Origin: Streptomyces virginiae | Lineage (GTDB): Bacteria; Actinomycetota; Actinomycetes; Streptomycetales; Streptomycetaceae | NCBI RefSeq assembly: GCF_000720455.1 | Contig: NZ_JOAK01000006.1 | Location: forward strand, 124,001-188,000 | Reading direction: 5' to 3' | Length of the DNA: 64,000 bases | Shown here: piece after piece, positions 15,761 through 23,886 of the stretch | Layout: the number at the start of each line of letters is the position of its first letter | Position numbering within the stretch: the stretch's first letter is position 1 | Position numbers and translations under genes: made by a program | The notes under the pieces: model-generated | The model's input: the letters and a program-made list of their open reading frames with translations, nothing else | What the model was told of the DNA's origin: nothing | Databases searched by the model: none

Positions 15761-16802
15761 GCGGGCGCCGCCGCCTACCTCCTCGCGGTGGGTCTGCTGG
15801 TGGGCGGCGCCCCCCGGGCATCGGGCACGGTCCACGCCGTCGGGTCGCTGCTGGCGGCCGGCCTGCTCGTCGGCCTCGTCCGGCGCGCGCCCCTGGTCGC
15901 GCTGGGCACGGCCCTGTTCGGTTCCACCGTGGTCGTGGTGGGCACCCCGGACACCCTGTACGGGAGTGCGGAGGCCGCGTACCAGGGCCAGTTCCTGGCG
16001 TACCTGGCGGGCGGGGACGCTCTGGCTGTCAACGCGGTGATCGCCCTGCTGGCGATGGCCGCGTGCTGTATGGCCGGGCTGCTGAGCAGGGAGCGCCGCG
16101 AGCATGCGGTGGCCCTGCGAACGCAGGAGGTGGCGGAGGCGGTGACCGCCGAACGGCTCAGGATCGCATAGGAGTTGCACGACATGGTGGCCCACAGCAT
16201 CGGGATCGTCGCCATCCAGGCCGGAGTGGGGAGCCGGGTGATCGAGACCCAGCCGGCCCAGGCCCACGAGGCGCTGCGCGCCATCGAAGCCACCAGCAGG
16301 GAGACGCTGGCCGGGCTGCGGCGCACTGGTGGCGCTCCGTCAGGCGGACGGCGGCCCGGCCGCCGCGCAGCGGTCCTCCCTCGCCCCCTCGCCGGGGCTG
16401 GCGGACATCGAACGGCTGGCGGCCGCCACGGCGGACGCGGGGGTGCGCGTCGAGGTGCGGCGCAGCGGGGAGGAGCGTCCCGTGCCGGCAGACATCGGGC
16501 TTTCCGCGTACCGGATCGTGCAGGAGGCGCTGACGAACGTGGTCCGTCACGCGGATACCGGGCATTGCCGGGTGGCCATCGGCTTCGAGCGGGAGGAGCT
16601 GTGCGTGGAGGTCGTCGACGACGGCCCGGGCGCCGCCGCGGGCGCACCGGCCGGCCACGGCTTCGGCATCGTCGGCATGCGGGAACGGGTGGGGCTGCTG
16701 CGCGGCCACCTCAGCGCGGGGCCGCGGCCCGGGGGCGGCTTCCGGGTGGCGGCCAGGCTGCCGCTGCCCGCACCCGTCGCGGCCGCGGTGGAGGGGCGAT
16801 GA
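15761..16802 (+). pseudogene. Two-component sensor histidine kinase, degraded
   Basis: NarL-type sensor kinase remnant. Several membrane segments remain (YLLAVGLLVGG, LVALGTALFGSTVVVVG, AVIALLAMAACCMAGLL), followed by a coiled linker and the dimerisation H-box ELHDMVAHSIGIVAIQ. A TAG at 16169-16171 interrupts the frame directly before the H-box (RIA-stop-ELHD). A net frameshift near 16325 moves the rest (LVALRQADGG onward, HATPase with N-box EALTNVVRHA and G-box GHGFGIVGMRERV) into another frame. The N-terminus also lacks a start. It ends in an ATGA overlap with the intact response regulator. Confidence 0.85.
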
Positions 16803-17461
16803 CCGTACGGGTGGTGCTCGCCGACGACCAGCCGCTGGTGCGGTCCGGTCTGCGCGTCCTCATGGCCGATCAGCCCGACCTGGAGGTCGTGGGCGAGGCA
16901 TGCGACGGCGCCGAGGCGGTCCGGCTGGCCGAAGAGGTCCGCCCCGATGTGGTCGTGATGGACATCCGGATGCCCGGTATGGACGGGATCGAGGCCACCC
17001 GCCTGATCACCACCGGTCCGGGGACGGCCCGCGTCCTGGTCCTGACCACCTTCGACGAGGACGAGCACGTCCACGGCGCGCTCCGGGCGGGCGCGAGCGG
17101 CTTCGTGGTCAAGGACATGGCCCTGGACGACCTCCTCACCGCGGTCCGCGTGGTCGCCGCCGGCGACGCCCTGATCTCACCGGGCGTGACGCGCCGTCTG
17201 ATCGCGGACTTCGTCGGACGTCCCGCCGCCGGCCCGGAGCGCGCGCCACGGCCGGTCGAGGGCATCACCGACCGGGAGGGGGAGGTGCTGACCCTGGTGG
17301 GGCGCGGCCACTCGAACACCGAGATCGCGCGGGACCTCTTCATCACGGTCGCGACCGCCACGTCGCACGTGTCACGCCTGCTCACGAAACTCGGGGCCCG
17401 CGACCGGATCCAGCTCGTGATCACCGCCTATGACATGGGGCTGGTCACGCCGCCCCGCTGA
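16799..17461 (+). CDS. NarL/LuxR-family response regulator
   Basis: 220-aa response regulator. The receiver domain shows the acidic pair in LADDQ, the phospho-accepting D55 in VVVMDIRMPG, the Thr of LTTFDE and the Lys of VVKDM. The C-terminal LuxR helix-turn-helix reads ITDREGEVLTLVGRGHSNTE and ATSHVSRLLTKLGARDR. Its ATG overlaps the stop of the adjoining kinase (ATGA), so the two were a coupled pair. Since that kinase is broken, this regulator is now an orphan or answers to another phosphodonor. The broken permease suggests the original target was an ABC exporter. Confidence 0.92.
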   Translation: MTVRVVLADDQPLVRSGLRVLMADQPDLEVVGEACDGAEAVRLAEEVRPDVVVMDIRMPGMDGIEATRLITTGPGTARVLVLTTFDEDEHVHGALRAGASGFVVKDMALDDLLTAVRVVAAGDALISPGVTRRLIADFVGRPAAGPERAPRPVEGITDREGEVLTLVGRGHSNTEIARDLFITVATATSHVSRLLTKLGARDRIQLVITAYDMGLVTPPR

Positions 17462-17486
17462 GCACGCAGCGCCACGCCCCGGTCGG

Positions 17487-17525
17487 CCCGCTCGGCCGGC
17501 CGCCCGCTCGGCCGGCCGCCCGCTC
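17487..17525. repeat. 16-bp tandem repeat
   Basis: CCCGCTCGGCCGGCCG occurs twice in direct succession (17487-17502 and 17503-17518), followed by a 7-bp partial third unit. It fills most of the 78-bp gap between the convergent response regulator and cynR. Just beyond it, TCAGCCCGCCGACCG is also duplicated across the cynR stop codon. It probably arose by slippage. Confidence 0.6.
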
Positions 17526-17539
17526 AGCCCGCCGACCGG

Positions 17540-18457
17540 TCAGCCCGCCGACCGCGGATAGCCGCGGGTGCGGATCAGGCGGGCGGTCAGCTCGGTGAAG
17601 GCGCGGGACGCGGCGCTCTCGTACGCGCTCTCCCGGCGCAGCAGGGTCACGGTGCGGGCGGGCAGGGCGGGGTCGAGGGCGACCTGGCGGAGGTGGGGGT
17701 GGTCGTGGGTGACGGCGTCGGGCAGGACGGTGGCCAGCGAGGTGCGCCGGACGATCTCGGTGAGCGCCTGGACGGAGTTCGCCTCGACCGCGATGTGCGG
17801 CCGGACGCCGTGGGTGGCCAGGTAGTCGTCGACGTGGCCGCGGGTGGCGAAGTCCCCGCTGAGCAGGGCCAGTCGGCGCGCGGCGAGGTCGCGTACGGGC
17901 AGCGGCCCGGTCCCCGGATCCGGGCCGTCGTGTTCGGCGGCGGCGACGACCAGACCGAGGGTCTCCGTGTACAGGGGGGTCGCGGTGATGCCGGGCAGGT
18001 GCGGCCGGTCGAAGGCGAGGCCGAGGTCGTGGTGGTCGGCGAGCAGGCCCGCCTCGATGTCGTCCTGCGGCATCTCCAGGAGCTCCAGCGTGACGCCGGG
18101 GTGGGCTTCGTGGAGGCCGGCGACGAGCGGGCCGACGAGGTAGGCGGTGAAGGTCGGGGTCAGCGCGAGGCGCAGGTGGCCCCGGGAGAGGTCCGCGAGG
18201 TCCTTGACGGCCCGCTCGGCGGCGGCGAGGTCCCGTAGGGCGCCGCGCGCGTGGTGGACGTACGTCGCGCCGGCGTCGGTGAGCCGTACGGCGCGCCCGG
18301 TGCGGTCCAGCAGCTGGGCGCCCACGGCGCGTTCGAGCTGCTTCACCTGCTGGGACAGGGTGGGCTGCGAGATCCGCAGCGCCTCGGCGGCGCGCGTGAA
18401 GCTGCCGTGCTCGGCTACGGCGATGAGGTAGCGCAGGTGACGCAGTTCCAGGGCCAT
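17540..18457 (-). CDS. cynR: CynR-like LysR-family regulator of cyanate operon
   Basis: 305-aa LysR regulator with the N-terminal helix-turn-helix (MALELRHLRYLIAVAEHGSF... RISQPTLSQQVKQLE) and an effector domain like CynR/CysB proteins. It is divergent from a beta-carbonic anhydrase and cyanase, the arrangement of the E. coli cyn operon, where CynR activates cynT and cynS in response to cyanate. ATG 18457 gives the family start. Two palindromes lie immediately upstream in the shared promoter region, the likely CynR sites. The symbol rests on context. Confidence 0.85.
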   Translation of the reverse strand: MALELRHLRYLIAVAEHGSFTRAAEALRISQPTLSQQVKQLERAVGAQLLDRTGRAVRLTDAGATYVHHARGALRDLAAAERAVKDLADLSRGHLRLALTPTFTAYLVGPLVAGLHEAHPGVTLELLEMPQDDIEAGLLADHHDLGLAFDRPHLPGITATPLYTETLGLVVAAAEHDGPDPGTGPLPVRDLAARRLALLSGDFATRGHVDDYLATHGVRPHIAVEANSVQALTEIVRRTSLATVLPDAVTHDHPHLRQVALDPALPARTVTLLRRESAYESAASRAFTELTARLIRTRGYPRSAG

Positions 18458-18465
18458 GCACTCGA

Positions 18466-18515
18466 CTATAGATGGCATCGATAGGAGACATGGATATTGC
18501 GTCTTGGACACAATA
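18466..18515. promoter_or_regulatory. Divergent cyn promoter region with two LysR-type palindromes
   Basis: CTATAGATGGCATCGATAG (18466-18484) is a 19-bp dyad of the CTAT-N11-ATAG type, with the T-N11-A core of LysR operators and 8 of 9 arm positions symmetric. Ten bases on, a 21-bp dyad runs from TATTG at 18495 to CAATA at 18515. The half-site ATAGATG occurs at 18468 and again at 18513. A -35-like TTGGACA (18504-18510) lies in the second dyad, reading toward the carbonic anhydrase. Confidence 0.65.
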
Positions 18516-18581
18516 GATGCAGCTCATGCATGGTGGAACACGTCAAGCCCCACGGGGCGCATCCCACCGGAAGGGGTGGCT

Positions 18582-19199
18582 GTGCACGCCATGCAGACCC
18601 TCGGCCTCGGCCCCCTGCACGATCTCTCGGACGGCGTCGCGCGTTTCCAGCGCGAGGTGTTTCCGGCCAAGGCGGAGCTCTTCGCCCGGCTGGCCGGTAC
18701 ACACCGTCCGACGGCCCTGTTCATCGGCTGCTCGGACGCCCGCGTGGTGCCCGAGCTGATCACCCAGAGCGAGCCGGGCGAGCTGTTCGTCGTCCGCACC
18801 GCGGGGAACCTGGTCCCCGCCCACATGCCGGATCCGGACGGGGTGACGGCCAGCATCGAGTACGCCGTCTCGGTCCTCGGGGTCACCTCGGTCGTCGTGT
18901 GCGGGCACTCCGGGTGCGGGGCGATGACCGCCCTGGCCGAGGGCGCGGACCTGAGCGCCGCCGGATCCGTGGCCCGCTGGCTGCGGCACGCCGACGCCTC
19001 GGTGGCCCGCACCACGGAGACGGGACCGGGCCGGCTGCCCGCGCTGATCCGCGAGAACGTCCGCGCCCAGCTCGCGAACCTGGCCACGCATCCGGCGGTC
19101 GCCCGGGCGCGGGCCGCGGGCACCCTCACCCTGCACGGCTGGGTCTACGACATCCCCTCCGGCGGCGTCTCGGACGTCGGCCCCGCAGCGGCCCTCTGA
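18582..19199 (+). CDS. cynT: Beta-class carbonic anhydrase of the cyanate operon
   Basis: Zinc enzyme interconverting CO2 and bicarbonate (205 aa). The ligands are evident: Cys in GCSDARV, with its Asp-Arg dyad, and His and Cys in CGHSGCGA. It also has the beta-class segment EYAVSVLGV. In the cyanate pathway it recycles CO2 to the bicarbonate consumed by cyanase. GTG 18582 is chosen since GGAAGGGG lies five bases upstream; ATG 18591 is an alternative. It is followed after 46 bp by cyanase, in the same direction. Confidence 0.92.
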   Translation: MHAMQTLGLGPLHDLSDGVARFQREVFPAKAELFARLAGTHRPTALFIGCSDARVVPELITQSEPGELFVVRTAGNLVPAHMPDPDGVTASIEYAVSVLGVTSVVVCGHSGCGAMTALAEGADLSAAGSVARWLRHADASVARTTETGPGRLPALIRENVRAQLANLATHPAVARARAAGTLTLHGWVYDIPSGGVSDVGPAAAL

Positions 19200-19245
19200 C
19201 CGCTCCCCCACCACCTGCCTCTCGAACAACGCGAAGGAACCGCTC

Positions 19246-19716
19246 ATGCTGCACGCCCAGTTCGACGCCACCGCCCGCCAGGAGCTGGCCGTCGCCGTCG
19301 TCGACGCCAAGACCCGGGGGGACCTCACCTGGCAGCAACTCGCCGACGCCGCCGGCCTGTCGGTGGCCTTCGTCACCGCCGCCCTGCTGGGCCAGCACGC
19401 CCTGCCGCTGTCCGCCGCGACGGCGGTCGCCGCGCTGCTGGACCTGGACGAGGACGCGGTGCGCCTGCTGCGGACCGTCCCGACCCGCGGATCCGTCCCC
19501 GGCGGCATCCCGACCGATCCGACGATCTACCGCTTCCACGAGATGCTCCAGGTCTACGGCACCACCCTGAAGGCCCTGGTCCACGAACAGTTCGGGGACG
19601 GCATCATCAGCGCGATCAACTTCAGGCTCGACGTCCGGAAGGTCGCCGACCCCGAGGGCGGCGAGCGGGCCGTCATCACGCTGGACGGCAAGTACCTGCC
19701 GACCAGGCCCTTCTGA
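19246..19716 (+). CDS. cynS: Cyanate hydratase (cyanase)
   Basis: 156-aa enzyme that decomposes cyanate with bicarbonate to ammonia and CO2. Its length equals that of E. coli CynS. The N-terminal helix-turn-helix-like domain ([22 protein letters not shown]) and the catalytic C-terminal domain are complete; the conserved Arg, Glu and Ser are found in YRFHEM and DGIISAINF. It is the last gene of the small cyn operon and is followed by a clear terminator hairpin. Confidence 0.95.
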   Translation: MLHAQFDATARQELAVAVVDAKTRGDLTWQQLADAAGLSVAFVTAALLGQHALPLSAATAVAALLDLDEDAVRLLRTVPTRGSVPGGIPTDPTIYRFHEMLQVYGTTLKALVHEQFGDGIISAINFRLDVRKVADPEGGERAVITLDGKYLPTRPF

Positions 19717-19734
19717 CGCGGCTTTCGGAACGCG

Positions 19735-19770
19735 ACAGAGCCTCCGGCCCGGTCGGGCGGGAGGCTCTGT
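19735..19770 (+). terminator. Terminator of cynTS
   Basis: ACAGAGCCTCC and GGAGGCTCTGT form a perfect 11-bp outer stem, closed by a smaller inner GC stem, starting 18 bases after the cynS stop. The next 150 bases hold no gene. Confidence 0.75.
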
Positions 19771-19919
19771 GGCGTGAGGTTCGGTGCCCACGTCGACGGC
19801 CGTCGGGCCGGCGCGCGCCGTTCGGAGCGCCGGATCGGCGGATCCGGGTGGAACAAGCCGGGGCCCCGTGGGCACTCGCGCAGGCGTCGGAGGCCCCGGC
19901 TCGTACAAGGGGACTGCGT

Positions 19920-20291
19920 CAGCTGCCGGCCGAGACGTTGCCGGACAGGACCGGGATGTTGTCCAGGATGTGGGAGAGCGGCTCGTCGCCCTTGGCCTGG
20001 GTGGAGTTCTCGGTGCACTGCTGGTTCTGCGGGTAGCGCCAGCACGGACTGGGCGTTGACCTTCACGGGCAGACCGATGCAGGGCTTGTTCAGGGTGCCC
20101 TGGACCAGGCCGAGCTGCGGGCTCTGGTCGCCGTGGGTCTTCTGGTTGCCGTAGATCTGCTGGGCACCGTTGCCGTTGACGGTGTTGATCCCGTTGTCGT
20201 TGCCGACGGCCATGGCCGGGGCGGCGACCGCGGCGCCCGCGCCGACGATGGATGCGGTGGCTGCGGCGGTGGCCATGATCTTCTTGAGCAT
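19920..20291 (-). pseudogene. Rodlin (Rdl family), frameshifted
   Basis: Secreted rodlet-layer protein of aerial hyphae. The N-terminal part from ATG 20291 has a signal peptide ending APAMA, then GNDNGINTVNGNGAQQIYGN, SPQLGLVQGTLNKPCIG, all rodlin-like. After VNAQSVLAL the frame goes off, while the shifted frame continues [20 protein letters not shown] and ends LSGNVSAGS at a TGA (19920-19922), which is the rodlin C-terminus. Family members carry roughly ten more residues between these parts, so a small out-of-frame deletion near 20031-20037 is the likely cause. AAGGA lies six bases before the start. It could be a sequencing error only if the missing residues are also artefactual. Confidence 0.8.
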
Positions 20292-20395
20292 CAGGGGTCC
20301 TTATGTCACACGAGTGCATGGGGGTGAGCGCCTTGATCAACGGCCGGGGCGACGTCGGGTTCCGGTGCTTCACCCGATCGGCCGCATGCTCCTCG

Positions 20396-21133
20396 TCACG
20401 CTCCTCGGACGGCCACGTTCACCTCGACCACGTAGTGCTCCTCCACCCATCCGTCGGGGAAGCGGCCCATGAGGAGGGCGCGTTCGTCGGACAGGAACGA
20501 GTCCGTGCCCGGCTCACCGACGAGGAAGAGGGAATGCGTGGACAGTTTGGCCAGGTGCGTGTCGACCGGTACCCGGCGCGACCACGACAGGTGACGGTCG
20601 GTGAACCGCAGCCCGTCCTGGGAACGGGCGCGTTCGTTGATGTACCAGCCGGGCCCGAACCGGGCCTCGATGCGTGCCTGCTGCTCCGCGATCCATCCGA
20701 CCGTGACGTCGGGGTCGTTGTGCCAGATCGCGAGCGCCCCGCCGGGCCGCAGCACCCGCAGCGCCTCGGGGACCGCGCGGTCCGGATCGGTCCAGTGCCA
20801 GGACTGCGCGTACGTCAGCAGGTCCAGGCATCCGGACGACAGCGGCAGCCTGTTGCCGTCCGCGCGGACCAGCGGAGTGCGGGGGTTGCGGCGCCGGAAC
20901 TCGGAGGCCATGCCCTCGCCCGGTTCCACCCCGACGACGCGGGCGCCGCGGGCCTCCAGCAGGGAGGTGGCGATTCCCGTACCCGCCCCCACGTCGGCGA
21001 CGCGGGCGCCGGCCAGGGGAAACCCGGCCAGTTGCTCCAGCGTGTCGAAGAGCTCGGGCGGATACGAGGGGCGGTTCGCGGCGTAGCGCGCGGCCGCGGA
21101 GCTGAATGAACGAGCACGGGATTCGGTCGTCAT
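20396..21133 (-). CDS. SAM-dependent methyltransferase
   Basis: 245-aa class I methyltransferase, type 11 family. It begins with the RSFSSAAARYAANRPSYP motif often seen in this group. Motif I is VADVGAGTGIATSLLE, the acidic post-I residue is in VVGVEPGE, and the downstream YAQSWHW and EALRVLRPGGALAIW segments are typical. ATG 21133 was chosen over ATG 21142; neither has a strong ribosome site. It is divergent from an AMP-dependent ligase. The substrate is unknown. Confidence 0.85.
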   Translation of the reverse strand: MTTESRARSFSSAAARYAANRPSYPPELFDTLEQLAGFPLAGARVADVGAGTGIATSLLEARGARVVGVEPGEGMASEFRRRNPRTPLVRADGNRLPLSSGCLDLLTYAQSWHWTDPDRAVPEALRVLRPGGALAIWHNDPDVTVGWIAEQQARIEARFGPGWYINERARSQDGLRFTDRHLSWSRRVPVDTHLAKLSTHSLFLVGEPGTDSFLSDERALLMGRFPDGWVEEHYVVEVNVAVRGA

Positions 21134-21251
21134 GCCGCCCATGATGCCGCCGGGCCGCCCTTCCGTGGAGTGGGCCGCCGGTGTGGTGGGGGCCGGTGTG
21201 GCCGGGACGGCCCGTACGATCGCCCACGGTACGTGGAGAGGCGGATCGCGG

Positions 21252-22760
21252 ATGGTGGCCGCGCGGTATGTCACGGAGCTGGTGGGGGCGTTCGAGCGCC
21301 ACGCGGGGCGGCCCGCGCTCGGGACCGGACCGGTCGTGCTGGAGTTCCAGGACGTGCTCGACGCGTCGTGGCGGCTCGCCGGAGTGCTGGCCGATACGGG
21401 GATCGGGCGCGGCTCGGGGCTGGCCTGTGTCGCGGGCTCGAACCGGCCGGAGGTGCTGCTGGTGCGGATCGCCGCGCACCTGCTGGGTGCGCGGCTGACG
21501 CAGGTCCTCGCCGGACCCGCGCTGTACGGGCTGGACTTCATCCTGCGGGACTGCCGGCCGGACCTGGTGGTGCACGACGTACCGGTGCCGGGTACGGGAG
21601 CGCGGCGGCTGGATCTGGACGAAGCGGTCCGGGAGGCTCGCGGACGCACGGCTGCCGGGCCGGTGTCCGTAGGGGCGCGGGACGAGGACGTGGCAAGGGT
21701 GACGTACACCGGCGGGACGACGGGGCGGCCCAAGGGGGTGGCCTCGACCTTCGGTGCGATGGCCGCGCGGAACTCCGTACGGCCGACGGGCTGGGCCAAG
21801 ACGGACTACCTGTCGGTCACCTCGCTCGCGCAGCGGTCCGGGGGCCGGTGCCTGGAGCAGTTCCGGGCCGGCGGGCGGGTGGAGATCGTCGAGCCGTTCG
21901 GGACGCGGGAGTTCGCAGCTGCCTGCCTGCGTCTGGGGCCGGTGTCCACGTACCTGACCACGTCGATGGTGTACCGGCTGCTGGACGACCCCGTGACCGC
22001 CCATGGACTGCCGGGGCTGGAGGCGATCTCCTACGGGGACTCGCCGGTCCATCCGCAACGGCTGCGGGAGGCGGTGACGCGCTGGGGCGGGCAGTGGCGG
22101 CAGGGCTACGGCACGAACGAGGCGGGGGTGATCTGCCGGCTGAACCCGGCCGACCACGACGCGGCGGTGGGTGGGCGGCCGGAACTGCTGGCGTCGGTCG
22201 GGAGGCCCGTCGACGGTGTGGAGGCCGAGGTCCGCGACGAGCGGGGCGGGGCGGTGGCGGCAGGGCACACGGGTGAGGTGTGGACCCGGTCGGAGGCCGC
22301 GATGTCCGGCTACTGGGGCAGGCCCGCGCTGACGGCCGAGGTACTGCGGGACGGCTGGCTGCGGACCGGGGACCTCGGCCACTTCGACGCGGACGGTTAT
22401 CTGTACCTCGACGACCGGGCCGCGGACGTGGTGATGGTCGACGGGGACAACGTGTACTGCCTGCCGGTCGAGGCGGCGCTCGCCCGGCACCCCGCCGTGG
22501 CACAGGCCGTGGTGGTGGGCCGGCACAGCGACCTCACCGGGGAGGAGGTGTGCGCCTTCCTCGTCCCGACGGCAGGGCACGCGCCCGGTCCGGGCGCAGC
22601 CGACGGGGCCTGCGAGCTGGTGGAACGGGAGCTGGCCCGCGCACACCGCCCCACTGCGGTGTTCTGGCTCCGGGAAATCCCCCTGACTCCCCGCGGCAAA
22701 CCGGACAAGCGCCGCCTGCGCGCCCGCGCGGCGTCGGCCACCGATGGCGGGCGCGCATAA
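21252..22760 (+). CDS. AMP-dependent acyl-CoA synthetase/ligase (ANL superfamily)
   Basis: 502-aa adenylate-forming enzyme, about the size of a stand-alone acyl-CoA ligase. The phosphate-binding A3 motif is YTGGTTGRPKGV, the A5-like segment is YGTNEAG, A7 is GWLRTGDLG, and the catalytic Lys of A10 is in TPRGKPDKRRL. It would activate a carboxylic acid as adenylate and pass it to CoA or a carrier. No PKS, NRPS or carrier-protein gene lies nearby, so the acid cannot be predicted. GAGAGG lies ten bases before ATG 21252. Confidence 0.88.
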   Translation: MVAARYVTELVGAFERHAGRPALGTGPVVLEFQDVLDASWRLAGVLADTGIGRGSGLACVAGSNRPEVLLVRIAAHLLGARLTQVLAGPALYGLDFILRDCRPDLVVHDVPVPGTGARRLDLDEAVREARGRTAAGPVSVGARDEDVARVTYTGGTTGRPKGVASTFGAMAARNSVRPTGWAKTDYLSVTSLAQRSGGRCLEQFRAGGRVEIVEPFGTREFAAACLRLGPVSTYLTTSMVYRLLDDPVTAHGLPGLEAISYGDSPVHPQRLREAVTRWGGQWRQGYGTNEAGVICRLNPADHDAAVGGRPELLASVGRPVDGVEAEVRDERGGAVAAGHTGEVWTRSEAAMSGYWGRPALTAEVLRDGWLRTGDLGHFDADGYLYLDDRAADVVMVDGDNVYCLPVEAALARHPAVAQAVVVGRHSDLTGEEVCAFLVPTAGHAPGPGAADGACELVERELARAHRPTAVFWLREIPLTPRGKPDKRRLRARAASATDGGRA

Positions 22761-22836
22761 CGGGAGGAAGTAACCCATACCACCTGACCGTCCGGCCGTG
22801 CTGTCCGTGCGTCCTCTTGACGCTTAAGATCCCGGG

Positions 22837-23127
22837 GTGGAAATCGAACTGGCCGAAGCACTGGACGAACTGGTGGAACTGCAGGAGGCGTCCGACGCGG
22901 CGCACGCCGAGTTGACGCAGCTTCAGGAGAAGCTCGGCGAAGCGGCTCAATGGACCGACGAGCAGCACGTGACCTGGCGGGACGCGTGGGAAGACGCCCG
23001 CGAACCCTGGTGGTTGCTGGATACGGCCCTCGACCACTACGCGGAGACGACCGGTCTGGACCGGGACGAGCTGGCGGCCATGGTGCAGAAGGCTGCGGGC
23101 AGCGTCCCGACGCCGGACGAGGACTGA
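22837..23127 (+). CDS. Hypothetical acidic helical protein, 96 aa
   Basis: Not recognised. The protein is strongly acidic with heptad-like leucines (LAEALDELVELQEAS, ELTQLQEKLGEA), which suggests an N-terminal coiled coil, and has a Trp-rich centre (TWRDAWEDAREPWWLLD). The GTG at 22837 has TAAGAT seven bases upstream and no ribosome site, so the mRNA is probably leaderless. Codon use agrees with the surroundings. Confidence 0.65.
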   Translation: MEIELAEALDELVELQEASDAAHAELTQLQEKLGEAAQWTDEQHVTWRDAWEDAREPWWLLDTALDHYAETTGLDRDELAAMVQKAAGSVPTPDED

Positions 23128-23158
23128 CAGACCCGTCGGCCGGGCGACGCAACGAGCG

Positions 23159-23752
23159 CTACCTCTGAAGCTGCCCTCCTCTGCAGCAGCCCGCATACGC
23201 AGACGTCCCGCCGTAGTAATGAGGGACTTCGGTCCCGCCGACGATTCTTTCCCCGAGCTTGAGGCCACCCTGCGTGATCCGCTGTTCACAGTTGGGGCAG
23301 ATGGAGACCTCGGTGGGGTTGACGCGGATCAGGACGGCGCTCTTGAGGTCCAGGACCGCTTCGACCGCTTCCTTCCCATGCGTCCGAATGCCCTGCTCCA
23401 CGAACTCGAAGGCCCCGTACACGTGACCGCAGTTCTCGCATTCGATGCGATTCGCGAAGTGGATGACGTCCTCGAGTCCGAACTCCTTCTCAATACTTCG
23501 CTGCTCCTCGTTCGACACGACCTCCACTCCGACTTCCCGAATTCTTTCGGCGGTCCAGTACCAGGCCAAAACAGCTTCGGCGATGTTGCGGGGAACGTAG
23601 AACGACGCCGAGATTCCGCCCTCGACCGCCTGTTTCACAAGCTCAACGGCCGAATCACGACTTGCGGAGACCACACAGTCCCCATTCACGGCGACGTCAT
23701 CAATGCGCGACAGTTTGTTTTCCATGAGGTGGATCCCAAGGTGAAGAGTCAT
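23159..23752 (-). CDS. Hypothetical protein with two CxxC knuckles, atypical composition
   Basis: 197 aa, no family recognised. Residues C105-x2-C108 (ECENCGH) and C152-x2-C155 (CPNCEQ) could form one zinc site linking the C-terminal half. The N-terminal half is mixed alpha/beta with no signal peptide. The DNA is visibly less GC-rich and its codons less biased than its neighbours, pointing to recent acquisition. The start is uncertain: ATG 23752 or ATG 23725, neither with a good ribosome site. It abuts the truncated 5' end of an esterase pseudogene, so its arrival may have caused that truncation. Confidence 0.6.
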   Translation of the reverse strand: MTLHLGIHLMENKLSRIDDVAVNGDCVVSASRDSAVELVKQAVEGGISASFYVPRNIAEAVLAWYWTAERIREVGVEVVSNEEQRSIEKEFGLEDVIHFANRIECENCGHVYGAFEFVEQGIRTHGKEAVEAVLDLKSAVLIRVNPTEVSICPNCEQRITQGGLKLGERIVGGTEVPHYYGGTSAYAGCCRGGQLQR

Positions 23753-23886
23753 TGTTTCGCTCGACCTGTCGAGCCCACACACGCGGTTCGCTTACAGCTT
23801 GTCATTGGCTGGGCGGCTTGCAAGTCGAGGATGTGGACTGTTCAATTGACCCCTCAACAGACTCCCCACGCGACAACAGACGGCCA

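Noticed and set aside
16175..17461. 428-codon frame as one histidine kinase-response regulator fusion
   Set aside because: Only the H-box part is kinase in this frame; between about 16330 and 16798 it is a shadow of the kinase's shifted frame, so it is a pseudogene plus a separate regulator.
21252..22760. AMP-dependent ligase as part of an NRPS/PKS cluster
   Set aside because: It lacks condensation and carrier domains and has no biosynthetic neighbours; it is a stand-alone ligase.
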